From assembly GCF_001440405.1 (NCBI RefSeq), contig NZ_LLXX01000096.1, positions 42,065 to 79,403 of the forward strand: 37,339 nt of DNA. Direction: 5' to 3'. Below, piece by piece: positions 26,469 through 34,277 of this stretch. A model generated the notes under the pieces. It worked only from the letters and a program-made list of their open reading frames with translations. It had not been told where the DNA came from and did not search any database. The position numbers were made by a program, and so were the translations under genes. The stretch's first letter is position 1; each line of letters opens with the position of its first letter. The DNA comes from Bradyrhizobium valentinum. GTDB lineage: Bacteria; Pseudomonadota; Alphaproteobacteria; Rhizobiales; Xanthobacteraceae.

Positions 26469-26559
26469 TTGCACCGAGAGCAATGTTTTCCTTGCACCGA
26501 GCAATGTATCGGATCATTTTGAACCCATCAAGCCCATGATTGCACTGAGAGGGGTGCAA
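26469..26559. promoter_or_regulatory. MocR operator-like repeats
   Basis: Two direct copies of TTGCACCGAG (26469-26478 and 26492-26501), a third with one change, TTGCACTGAG (26540-26549), and an inverted GGTGCAA (26553-26559). The first two are each followed by a nearby GCAATG. Direct repeats just upstream of the mocR start are the usual MocR binding arrangement, so self-regulation is likely, with possible control of the divergent gene. Confidence 0.6.
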
Positions 26560-26646
26560 GCAATCAGAACCCAATAGGTGCAGGCGCTATCCGCAGCGTT
26601 TGCGCCAGCGGCACCGCTTTGCCGCGCGCAAGCAAGGAGAAGAACG

Positions 26647-26883
26647 ATGACCACGATATCCCAGACGGCAGCCCGGACTGCGCCCCAGAGCTCGGCGAGC
26701 GGATTTTTCCGCCTGCTCGGAAGCTGGGTAAACGGCATCGTCACCTATTTCGCGCGCCGCCAGGCCATCCAAACGCTGAGCGAACTGGACGATCGCGCGC
26801 TCCGCGACATCGGCATCGAGCGCAGCCGGATTGAATCCGCGGTGCGCGGCGTCGTCGATCCGGATTTCGGCCGGATCAGGTGA
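26647..26883 (+). CDS. DUF1127 small protein
   Basis: A 78-residue protein with the DUF1127 motif RRQAIQTLSELDDRALRDIGIERSRIESAVRG. ATG 26647 has an AAGGAGAA ribosome site. Such short, basic proteins in alphaproteobacteria can bind RNA and affect phosphate or carbon metabolism and sRNA turnover; the role here is not known. It is followed by a perfect rho-independent terminator, so it is a single-gene transcript, and it is divergent from mocR. Confidence 0.85.
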   Translation: MTTISQTAARTAPQSSASGFFRLLGSWVNGIVTYFARRQAIQTLSELDDRALRDIGIERSRIESAVRGVVDPDFGRIR

Positions 26884-26914
26884 AGCGCCTAGTTTGATCG
26901 CTAGGTAAATCAAA

Positions 26915-26947
26915 CGGCCCGGTCGATCGACCGGGCCGAAATTTTTT
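26915..26947 (+). terminator. Rho-independent terminator after the DUF1127 gene
   Basis: A perfect 10-bp stem CGGCCCGGTC / GACCGGGCCG (26915-26924 and 26929-26938) with loop GATC, followed by AAATTTTTT. Confidence 0.92.
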
Positions 26948-27073
26948 GTCGGGTCGCATACGTACTTTGCATGGGGTTGTTTTCGATATTTTGTGTCTGG
27001 GCGCTGCTGTGCAGCGCCGACGCGCTTCTGCACGGCGTCCGGGATACGAGATCGTTAGTGCTTTGCACTTCAA

Positions 27074-27499
27074 CTAGTGCCGCACCACCAGTACCGAGCA
27101 CCTGGCGTAGCGCACGACATGACCGGCGTTGGAGCCGAGGAAATAGGTCCGCATCGCGGGCCGGTGCGAGGTCATAACAATCAGGTCGGCCTTGATCGCC
27201 GCCGCCTCTTCGAGGATCTCGTGATAGATGCCACCCTGCCGCACTGCGGTGGAAATGCGCGACGCCTCGATGCCGGATTCCTTCGCCACAATGGTGAGCG
27301 CTTCCTCCGAGGTCGCGCGCTGCTGGGCGTCGAAATCGGCCGGCACATATTCCGCCAGCATCACCGGCGTCATCGGCAACACGTTGAGCAGGCGCACCGA
27401 GCCGTTCCAGGTTTGCGACAGCGTTGCGGCGGTCGCGATCGCCGGCTTCGCCAGATCGGTGTCGGCCAGATCGATCGGCACGAGAATCGACTTGAACAT
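27074..27499 (-). CDS. Universal stress protein (UspA superfamily, UspF/G-like)
   Basis: A 141-residue single-domain Usp. It starts MFKSILVPIDLADTDLAKPA and ends LIVMTSHRPAMRTYFLGSNAGHVVRYARCSVLVVRH. The tail has the SHRP...LGSNA form of the nucleotide-binding loop seen in UspF/UspG, with no classical GxxG turn. Usp proteins bind ATP and help survival under starvation and oxidative stress. A GGAG-rich site precedes the ATG at 27499. A palindromic hairpin lies in its leader (27519-27543). It is probably monocistronic. Confidence 0.92.
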   Translation of the reverse strand: MFKSILVPIDLADTDLAKPAIATAATLSQTWNGSVRLLNVLPMTPVMLAEYVPADFDAQQRATSEEALTIVAKESGIEASRISTAVRQGGIYHEILEEAAAIKADLIVMTSHRPAMRTYFLGSNAGHVVRYARCSVLVVRH

Positions 27500-27518
27500 C
27501 TGCGCCTCCCGCCTGAGC

Positions 27519-27543
27519 CCGTTCCTGATTTATCAGGACGGGG
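27519..27543 (-). other. Palindromic hairpin in the usp leader
   Basis: A perfect palindrome CCTGATTTATCAGG (27524-27537) is extended by CCCGT on one side and ACGGG on the other, with one bulged T. It lies 20-40 bases upstream of the usp ATG. It could be an operator or an mRNA hairpin; no T-run follows it in the usp direction. Confidence 0.45.
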
Positions 27544-27653
27544 CTCTAGCCTTTTGTTTTGACGCGTTTTCTTTTACGCGAACTTGTTCTTAATTCGCTC
27601 GAAAACCGTGTCATGGAGAGCTTAGCATGGCGGGGCAGGGATGTCCGCCTGCC

Positions 27654-28208
27654 TCAGTCGTCCAGCGCCTGCTTCAGCAATTTCGGGCTGGTGAACCGCA
27701 CGAGTTTGCCGCGGCGGAACGCCACTTCGCTCCAGTCGTCGATTGCAAAATCCAGGACGGCAAGGCCAGCGGTTGGCAGATTATCCTCAAGTGACTTCTT
27801 CGCCGCTGCATCGCCGCTGCTGGCGAGCATCAAGGCCAGCTCATGCATGCCGGGATTGTGGCCGATCAGCATCAATCGCGCGGGATCGTCGACCTCGGCC
27901 ATGCGGATGATTCGCAGGAGCTGCGTCGGCTCGGCGCCGTAGAGTTCGTCGAGCAATTCGACCTGGGGCTGCGGCGGCCGTTCCCGCACTGCATCCTTCA
28001 TCGCATCGCGTGCGATCTCCCAGGTCTGCAGCGCCCGCACCGCGGTCGAAACCAGAACGGCATCGGGAAACGGCGGATGCCGGCCGATCCAGGTTCCGAT
28101 GGCGGCGGCATCCCGCCGGCCGCGCTCGTCGAGTCGGCGGTCGTGGTCATGGCCCGAAGGCGCGTCGTGTTCGGTCTTGGCGTGACGCAGCAGCATCAAA
28201 CGGCGCAT
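27654..28208 (-). CDS. sixA: SixA-type phosphohistidine phosphatase
   Basis: A 184-residue histidine phosphatase of the SixA branch. The RHG-like motif LRHAKTEHD has the catalytic His near residue 9; VSTAVRALQTWEIA and LMLIGHNPGMHELALML carry the Arg and second His. Lacking a full helical insert, it fits the short SixA group, which removes phosphate from HPt domains or from nitrogen-PTS proteins. The window holds an HPt protein, but 15 kb away, so a link is only possible. It is divergent from the FAD oxidoreductase (94 bases). Confidence 0.9.
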   Translation of the reverse strand: MRRLMLLRHAKTEHDAPSGHDHDRRLDERGRRDAAAIGTWIGRHPPFPDAVLVSTAVRALQTWEIARDAMKDAVRERPPQPQVELLDELYGAEPTQLLRIIRMAEVDDPARLMLIGHNPGMHELALMLASSGDAAAKKSLEDNLPTAGLAVLDFAIDDWSEVAFRRGKLVRFTSPKLLKQALDD

Positions 28209-28302
28209 TGGCGCGATCTCGATTCGGTCTTAGTCTCGACTAATCTACAAGCTCATGTCCGCGGCAAGGTGACAAGCGCTGCAGCGGTCCGTAAGAAACG
28301 CC

Positions 28303-29790
28303 ATGCTCGAGACTTTCACAAGTGCGACCAACAGCCCCGACGATGACGCGCCTTTTCGTTCGCGGCTTTCGTTCGACCTTGATGTTGACATTTGCGTGGT
28401 GGGCGCAGGACTTGCCGGTCTCACCGTGGCGCTGGAGGCCGCGCGCCTTGGCGCCAGCGTGGCCGTTCTCGAAGGCCGGCATGTCGGCTGGAACGCGTCC
28501 GGTCATCAACTCGGCACGGTCATGCCGGGCTACAGCCTTCCGATCGGTGACCTGATCGAGCGCGTCGGCCTCGACGACGCGCGCGAGCTGTGGGCGATGT
28601 CGAAGGAGGGCGCCGATTACGTCCGTGCCGCCGCCACCGAAGAGGCGATGCCGGGAATTGCGCTGACCGAAGGCGCGCTGGAGGTCTCCAACGTCGACGT
28701 CGGCGAAATGCTGATCAGCCGGCTGCAGACGCTGAGCGAGGATTTCGAGACCGAAGTCGAGGGATGGCAGGTCGATCGCGTTCGCGATCAGCTCGGGACT
28801 GCACACTATTTCCACGGCATCTATTATCCGCGCGCGTTTCAGATCGACGGCCGCAAATACATCCACGGCCTTGCCGTACTGGCGAGGCGGGCGGGCGCGC
28901 GCATCTTCGAGGATACTCCCGTCGTCAGCATCGATTCGTCAGGCATTCGCAAGCGTATCGTGACGCCGTCGGCGCGGCTGCGCGCCTCGCATATCGTGCT
29001 GACCGGCAACGTTCATCTCGGCACTCCGTTGCGCCGCCTGTCCGAGACGTTGCTGCCGGTCTGGCGCTATGCCGCGGTGACCGAACCGCTCGGCGACCGT
29101 CTTGGCGAGATCTTCGCTTTCAAGGGGTCAGTGGCCGACAGCGACGGCATCGATCATTTTCGGATCGTGGATGGCGACCGGCTGATGTGGGCGAGCCCGG
29201 AAACCACCTGGGACGCGCGGCCGCGCCGCTTCGGCCCCGTCATTCAACGCCGCATTGCCACCATCTTTCCCCAACTCGGCAAGGTGCCGATAGCTGACGT
29301 GTTCGGCGGCGCGGTCGGGGTGACCGTGCACGGCATGCCGCAGATCGGCCAATTGCGCAAAGGGCTGTGGGTCGCCAGCGGCTTCGGCCGCCAGGGGCTG
29401 AACACCTCGGCAATGGCAGGGCAGGTCATCGCGCGCAGCATCCTGTGGGGCGAGGACCGCTGGAAACTGTTCTCGCCGTTCGAACTGGTCTGGGCAGGCG
29501 GCGTCACCGGCCGCGTCGCCGGCCATCTGATCGGCCTGTGGGGGCGGGGCCATTCCGCCGCGGCGGGCGTGCTGGCCCGTTACCGCGAAGGCGCCCGTGT
29601 CCGGGAACGCGTTCGCGAGGCGCGATTGGCGGAAGCCAACCGGCAGGCCGGAACCAGGCCGCCACGCCGTCCGCCGGGCGGGCCTCGGCCGGTACGTCCA
29701 CAGCCGCCGCGGTCGGCAGAGGCGCAGGATGGCGGGGGACCCGTCCCTGGCTCGCAGGAAAGTGAGAAAATCCGGAACGGATCCGTGTAA
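28303..29790 (+). CDS. FAD-dependent amine/amino-acid oxidoreductase (DAO family, PuuB-like)
   Basis: A 495-residue flavoenzyme. The dinucleotide motif is VVGAGLAGLTVALEAARLG at about residues 32-50, then E in VLEGRHVGWNASGHQLG. The pattern YHARAF-like YPRAFQIDGRKYIHGLA and the C-terminal GLWVASGFGRQGLNTSAMAG match the DadA/PuuB group, which oxidises amine or amino-acid substrates to an imine and H2O2. No signal is seen. The last ~60 residues are a Pro/Arg/Gly-rich tail (PPRRPPGGPRPVRPQPPRS), odd for the family and likely disordered. No puu pathway partner is next to it, so the substrate is open. Confidence 0.88.
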   Translation: MLETFTSATNSPDDDAPFRSRLSFDLDVDICVVGAGLAGLTVALEAARLGASVAVLEGRHVGWNASGHQLGTVMPGYSLPIGDLIERVGLDDARELWAMSKEGADYVRAAATEEAMPGIALTEGALEVSNVDVGEMLISRLQTLSEDFETEVEGWQVDRVRDQLGTAHYFHGIYYPRAFQIDGRKYIHGLAVLARRAGARIFEDTPVVSIDSSGIRKRIVTPSARLRASHIVLTGNVHLGTPLRRLSETLLPVWRYAAVTEPLGDRLGEIFAFKGSVADSDGIDHFRIVDGDRLMWASPETTWDARPRRFGPVIQRRIATIFPQLGKVPIADVFGGAVGVTVHGMPQIGQLRKGLWVASGFGRQGLNTSAMAGQVIARSILWGEDRWKLFSPFELVWAGGVTGRVAGHLIGLWGRGHSAAAGVLARYREGARVRERVREARLAEANRQAGTRPPRRPPGGPRPVRPQPPRSAEAQDGGGPVPGSQESEKIRNGSV

Positions 29791-29853
29791 CGTCGGCGCT
29801 CGTGGGCCGTACTTGATGGCGAAACGTTACGCCCGCCTCGCACGGAGATTTCC

Positions 29854-30354
29854 ATGATCGAACGCCGTATCCTGCTCGCATCCGTAGCCGGCCTGTTTGG
29901 CCTGGCCACTTTCCGCTGGCTGCGCACCTCGCCGGCGCACGCGGCCGAGAAATTCGAGGTGGAAAAGACCGACGCCGAATGGCGCGCCCAGCTCACGCCC
30001 CAGCAGTATGAAATCCTGCGCAAGCACGGCACCGAGCGGCCCGGCTCGAGCCCGCTCCTGAAAGAAAAGCGCAAGGGCATCTATGCCTGCGCCGGATGCG
30101 ACCTGCCGCTGTTCTCCTCTGATACCAAATACGATAGCGGCACTGGTTGGCCGAGCTTCTGGAAGCCGCTCGACAATGCCCTTGGTGAAACCAAGGACAC
30201 GACGTTCGGGATGACGCGCACGGAAGTCCACTGCCGCCGCTGCGGTGGACATATGGGTCACGTCTTCGACGACGGGCCGAAGCCGACCGGCTTGCGCTAT
30301 TGCATCGATGGGTTTGGGCTGGTGTTTCACCCGGCCGGGCCACAGGCTTCGTAA
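29854..30354 (+). CDS. msrB: Peptide-methionine (R)-S-oxide reductase with signal peptide
   Basis: A 166-residue MsrB. Zinc cysteines are C79, C82, C127 and C130; the substrate loop is GTGWPSF (96-102) and the catalytic Cys150 sits in [12 protein letters not shown]. Residues 1-31 look like an export signal ([18 protein letters not shown]...PAHAAE), possibly Tat-dependent but without a full motif, so it would repair oxidised proteins in the periplasm. It is 63 bases after the FAD oxidoreductase, which may share its transcript; H2O2 made there could be relevant. A strong terminator follows. Confidence 0.93.
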   Translation: MIERRILLASVAGLFGLATFRWLRTSPAHAAEKFEVEKTDAEWRAQLTPQQYEILRKHGTERPGSSPLLKEKRKGIYACAGCDLPLFSSDTKYDSGTGWPSFWKPLDNALGETKDTTFGMTRTEVHCRRCGGHMGHVFDDGPKPTGLRYCIDGFGLVFHPAGPQAS

Positions 30355-30393
30355 CGGCACCGCTCGGCAATTGTTGCCCCGCCCGGCAAATGT

Positions 30394-30421
30394 GCCCCGG
30401 TCTTTGGACCGGGGCTTTTTT
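30394..30421 (+). terminator. Rho-independent terminator after msrB
   Basis: Perfect 9-bp stem GCCCCGGTC / GACCGGGGC (30394-30402 and 30407-30415), loop TTTG, then six T. It separates msrB from the flagellar promoter that follows. Confidence 0.92.
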
Positions 30422-30454
30422 GTTAAGGCTTTGATTTTTATTGAGTTTATAGTT

Positions 30455-30469
30455 TGGCACGACGCTTGC
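30455..30469 (+). promoter_or_regulatory. Sigma-54 promoter of the flgE-flgK-flgL block
   Basis: TGGCAC-GACGC-TTGC, with GG at 30456-30457 and GC at 30468-30469 separated by exactly ten bases, matches the -24/-12 consensus TGGCACG-N4-TTGC. Transcription would begin near 30481, leaving a leader of about 62 bases to flgE. Confidence 0.85.
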
Positions 30470-30542
30470 GACATGTTCTCCCGACGCGGCCTCGGTTTCC
30501 CAGGAACGGCGAGCCGCCCAGATCGAATTTGGAGAAAATGTC

Positions 30543-32354
30543 ATGGGTATCTTCGGCGCTCTCACCACGTCCGTCGCGGGTCTGCGGGCGAATTCCTACG
30601 CCCTGGAAAACATCTCCGGCAATATCGCGAACTCGCAAACGACCGCATTCAAGCGGATCGATACCAGTTTCAAGGACATCATTCCTGACACCGGTAACAC
30701 CGCGCAGCTCGCGGGCAGCGTCACTGCCGGCTCGCGCAGCACCAACACCATCTCAGGGTCGGTGCAGTCGGCGGCGGTATCGACTTACATGGCCATCAAC
30801 GGCGACGGATTCTTTGCGGTGCAGAAGCCCGGCAGCTTCTCCGACAACAACCCGGTATTCGACGGTGTCGATCGCTACACGCGGCGCGGCGACTTCTCGC
30901 TCGACAAAAACGGCTATCTCGTCAACGGCGCCGGCTACTTTCTGCAAGGCGTGCCGATCGATCCGACCACGGGCAATCCGAGCGGCAGTGTGCCGGAGGT
31001 TCTGCGATTCCAGAATGACTTTCTACCGTCGCAGGCCACGACCAGGATCGACTATCGCGCCAACCTTGCGAGCTATCCGCTGACCGCCAACCACGAAAAA
31101 TCGGTGCCGGGATCGGAGTTGCTGCGTCCGGCCGACTTCGCCAGCAATCCGAGAATTCTGGGAACGCCGATGACTCCATTCACCGATAGCAGCAGGACCG
31201 GAACCTCGCAGAACAACAAGCTGACGATTCCGGCCGCGATAGGCCCGACGACCACGCTCTCCGGTGCCGCAAACACAAACTCGATCGCTTCGAATTTCGC
31301 GGCCGGCGATACCATCACCGTCAACGGCACCGTTGTGACCTTCGTCGCCGCGGGCGCCGTCGGCAACCAGCTCAACGTCACCGACACCATCGCCGACCTG
31401 CTGGCGAGGATCGACTCCATCACCGGCGCGGGTCCCCCGTCGACCCCTTCATCATCGGTGGCGTCGGGCGCGCTCACGATCCATACGGGGCTGACGGCCG
31501 ATCTGACGATGTCGAGCTCGAACGCCGCGGCGTTCGGCGCGCTCGGCTTCACCGGCACGGTGACGGCGCTCCGCGGCGGCGGCGGCACGGCAGGCACCGG
31601 CGTGGTGATCGGCAGCGACAACCAGACTTTCCTCGACGAATCGATCAGCGGCGGCGCCGCGACCGCCTATGACGGCAACGGCGCCCCGGTCAGCATGCAG
31701 TTGCGCTGGGCGAAGATCGACTCAGCCACCCTGGGCCTCGGCCACGTCGATACCTGGAATCTGTTTTATCAGGTTAACCCGAGTGCGACCGGCAGCGCGG
31801 TCGCCTGGCAGAACGTCGGCACCGATTTCACCTTTGGCCCGAACGGCCAGATGAATCCGGTGGTAGGCCAGATCACGCTCAACAACCTCACGGTCAGCGG
31901 CGTGACGCTCGGCAACGTCACGATGGCGTTCGGCACTGGCGGCCTGACCCAGTTCGCAGATACCAACGGCAACGCCCAGGTCAACCAGCTGCAGCAGGAC
32001 GGCTATGCGGCCGGCCAGCTCCAGAGCGTCTCCGTCAGCAACGACGGCCGCGTGGTCGGCAGCTACTCCAACGGTCGCAACATCGATCTCGCCGAAGTCA
32101 GCGTCGCGACCTTCAACGGCGCCGACTTCCTGAAGCGCATCGACGGCGGCGCGTTCGAAGTCACCAACGAATCCGGCGAGGCCCTGTTCGGCAAGGGCGG
32201 CAGCATTTCCGGCTCGTCGCTGGAATCGTCCAACACCGACATCGCGGACGAATTCACCAAGCTGATCGTCACGCAGCAGGCCTATTCGGCCAACACCAAG
32301 GTGATCACGACGGCGAACACGATGGTCCAGGATCTGCTGAACGTGATGCGGTAG
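30543..32354 (+). CDS. flgE: Flagellar hook protein FlgE
   Basis: A 603-residue hook subunit. The N-terminal rod-type segment MGIFGALTTSVAGLRANSYALE (then ANSQTTAFKRIDTSFKDI) and the C-terminal IADEFTKLIVTQQAYSANTKVITTANTMVQDLL are the conserved flagellar axial ends. Between them lies a long Ser/Thr/Gly-rich central part forming the hook's outer domains. The length suits a rhizobial hook (E. coli FlgE is about 400). ATG 30543 has GGAGAA at 30531-30536. It is the first gene after the sigma-54 promoter, 44 bases before flgK. Confidence 0.95.
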   Translation: MGIFGALTTSVAGLRANSYALENISGNIANSQTTAFKRIDTSFKDIIPDTGNTAQLAGSVTAGSRSTNTISGSVQSAAVSTYMAINGDGFFAVQKPGSFSDNNPVFDGVDRYTRRGDFSLDKNGYLVNGAGYFLQGVPIDPTTGNPSGSVPEVLRFQNDFLPSQATTRIDYRANLASYPLTANHEKSVPGSELLRPADFASNPRILGTPMTPFTDSSRTGTSQNNKLTIPAAIGPTTTLSGAANTNSIASNFAAGDTITVNGTVVTFVAAGAVGNQLNVTDTIADLLARIDSITGAGPPSTPSSSVASGALTIHTGLTADLTMSSSNAAAFGALGFTGTVTALRGGGGTAGTGVVIGSDNQTFLDESISGGAATAYDGNGAPVSMQLRWAKIDSATLGLGHVDTWNLFYQVNPSATGSAVAWQNVGTDFTFGPNGQMNPVVGQITLNNLTVSGVTLGNVTMAFGTGGLTQFADTNGNAQVNQLQQDGYAAGQLQSVSVSNDGRVVGSYSNGRNIDLAEVSVATFNGADFLKRIDGGAFEVTNESGEALFGKGGSISGSSLESSNTDIADEFTKLIVTQQAYSANTKVITTANTMVQDLLNVMR

Positions 32355-32398
32355 TTCGCGCGTTATCCGGTGGTGGTTTTCGAGAGCGGTAGTTTGTC

Positions 32399-34270
32399 AT
32401 GAGTCTCAGCGACGCACTCTCCATTGCGATGTCCGGCCTGCGCGCCAATCAGGCCGCGATGTCGCTGGTGTCTTCGAATGTCGCCAACGCGGAAACGCCC
32501 GGCTACGTTCGCAAGACGCTGAATCAGGTCACCGTCGATTCCGGGTCGTATGGCAGCAACGTCCGGACCGTTGGCGTGAACCGCGAGTTGGATCAGTATA
32601 TCCAGGCACAGCTACGCACGGAAACCTCCGGCGCGGGTTACGCCTCGTTGCGGTCGAATTTCCTGCAGCAACTGCAGAGCCTCTACGGCAACCCTGGTTC
32701 GGTCGGTACGCTCGAGGATGCCTTCAACAAGCTGACCACGGCGGTGCAGGCGCTGTCGACCAGCGCCGATAGCCAGTCGGCGCGAATCGGCGTCATCAAT
32801 GCGGCGAATGTGCTGGCAAGCCAGCTCAATTCGATGACGCAGGGCATTCAGACGCTGCGCGGCGCCGCCGAAAACGGCATCAACGATTCCGTCAATACCG
32901 CCAACAACCTGATGTCGCAGATCGCGACCATCAATAACCAGATAGCGGTCAATCCGCTCGGCGGCACCTCGACTGACGCATCGACGGCGGCTCTGCTCGA
33001 CCAGCGCGATCAGTACATCACGCAATTGTCCGAATTGATGGACATTCGCGTCACCACCAACGGCTCCAACCAGGTTACGGTCTTCACCGGCTCCGGCGTG
33101 CAGCTCGTCGGCAACGAGGCCGCCAGACTGTCGTTCAATGCGCAGGGAACGGTCAGCCCCAACACGCTGTGGAATTCCGACCCGTCGAAAAGCAACCTGG
33201 GCTCGGTCGTCGTCTCATTCGCCAATGGTGGATCGATCGATCTGACTGCCACCGGTGGCATCAAGTCTGGCAAGATCGCCGCCTACACGGAGTTGCGCGA
33301 CAAGTCGCTGGTCGAGGCGCAGAATCAGCTCGACCAGTTCGCGGCATCGCTGTCCAGCGCGCTGTCCGACAAAACCACCGCGGGCACCGCGGTGACGTCC
33401 GGCCTGCAGTCGGGATTTGATCTTGATGTCACCGGCCTGAAGGCCGGCAACGTCATCCATGTCACCTACACGGACACCGCGACCAATACGCAGCGCCAAC
33501 TCTCGATCATGCGCGTCGATGATGCCAGCGTACTGCCGCTGTCAAACGATGCGACGGCCGATCCCAACGACCAGGTCGTTGGCGTGGATTTTTCGGGAGG
33601 CATCGCGTCCGTCATTGCGCAGCTTAACACGGCGCTGGGTGGATCGAACCTGCAGTTCTCCGGCGCTGGCTCCACGCTGACGGTGCTGAACAATACCGGC
33701 TTCTCGACGGTCAATGCAGCTTCGGTCACCACGACGCAGACTAACCTGACCAATGGCAGCGCCGAGCTCTCGCTGTTCACCGACAACGGCTCACCCTACA
33801 CCGGCGCGATCAGTGCGACGGGTTCGCAGATCACGGGCCTGGCGGGACGTCTTGCCGTCAACAATGCGCTGGTTGCGGATCCCTCCAAGCTTGTGCTCTA
33901 CAGCGCTTCGACTGCCGCGGGCGACACGACGCGTTCCGACTTCATCCTGTCGCAGCTGACCACAGCAACGTTTCAATACTCGCCGGCATCGGGTGTCGGC
34001 AGCGCCAGCGCGCCGTTCAAAGGCACGCTGTTGAGTTACATGCAGCAGTTCACCAGCGCGCAGGGGGCGGCCGCCGACGCGGCAGCGCAACTCGCCGACG
34101 GGCAAGACGTGGTGCTCAATACGCTGCAGGAAAAGATGTCAGCGACCTCGGGCGTTAACATCGACGAGGAGATGGCGCATCTGCTGTTGCTGCAGAACTC
34201 CTATTCGGCCAATGCGCGTGTGATGTCGACGGTGAATGAAATGTACAAAACGTTGATGCAGGCAATATGA
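32399..34270 (+). CDS. flgK: Flagellar hook-associated protein 1, FlgK
   Basis: A 623-residue junction protein. The start MSLSDALSIAMSGLRANQAAMSLVSSNVANAETPGYVRKT and end VNIDEEMAHLLLLQNSYSANARVMSTVNEMYKTLMQAI are FlgK signatures; the middle is a variable, beta-rich region. It connects hook to filament with FlgL. flgL follows after seven bases, and the gene sits in the flgE transcript. No anomalies seen. Confidence 0.95.
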   Translation: MSLSDALSIAMSGLRANQAAMSLVSSNVANAETPGYVRKTLNQVTVDSGSYGSNVRTVGVNRELDQYIQAQLRTETSGAGYASLRSNFLQQLQSLYGNPGSVGTLEDAFNKLTTAVQALSTSADSQSARIGVINAANVLASQLNSMTQGIQTLRGAAENGINDSVNTANNLMSQIATINNQIAVNPLGGTSTDASTAALLDQRDQYITQLSELMDIRVTTNGSNQVTVFTGSGVQLVGNEAARLSFNAQGTVSPNTLWNSDPSKSNLGSVVVSFANGGSIDLTATGGIKSGKIAAYTELRDKSLVEAQNQLDQFAASLSSALSDKTTAGTAVTSGLQSGFDLDVTGLKAGNVIHVTYTDTATNTQRQLSIMRVDDASVLPLSNDATADPNDQVVGVDFSGGIASVIAQLNTALGGSNLQFSGAGSTLTVLNNTGFSTVNAASVTTTQTNLTNGSAELSLFTDNGSPYTGAISATGSQITGLAGRLAVNNALVADPSKLVLYSASTAAGDTTRSDFILSQLTTATFQYSPASGVGSASAPFKGTLLSYMQQFTSAQGAAADAAAQLADGQDVVLNTLQEKMSATSGVNIDEEMAHLLLLQNSYSANARVMSTVNEMYKTLMQAI

Positions 34271-34277
34271 GGCAGTC

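Noticed and set aside
27000..27018. Hairpin GGCGCTGC / GCAGCGCC as usp terminator
   Set aside because: The stem is good but no T-run follows it in the minus direction.
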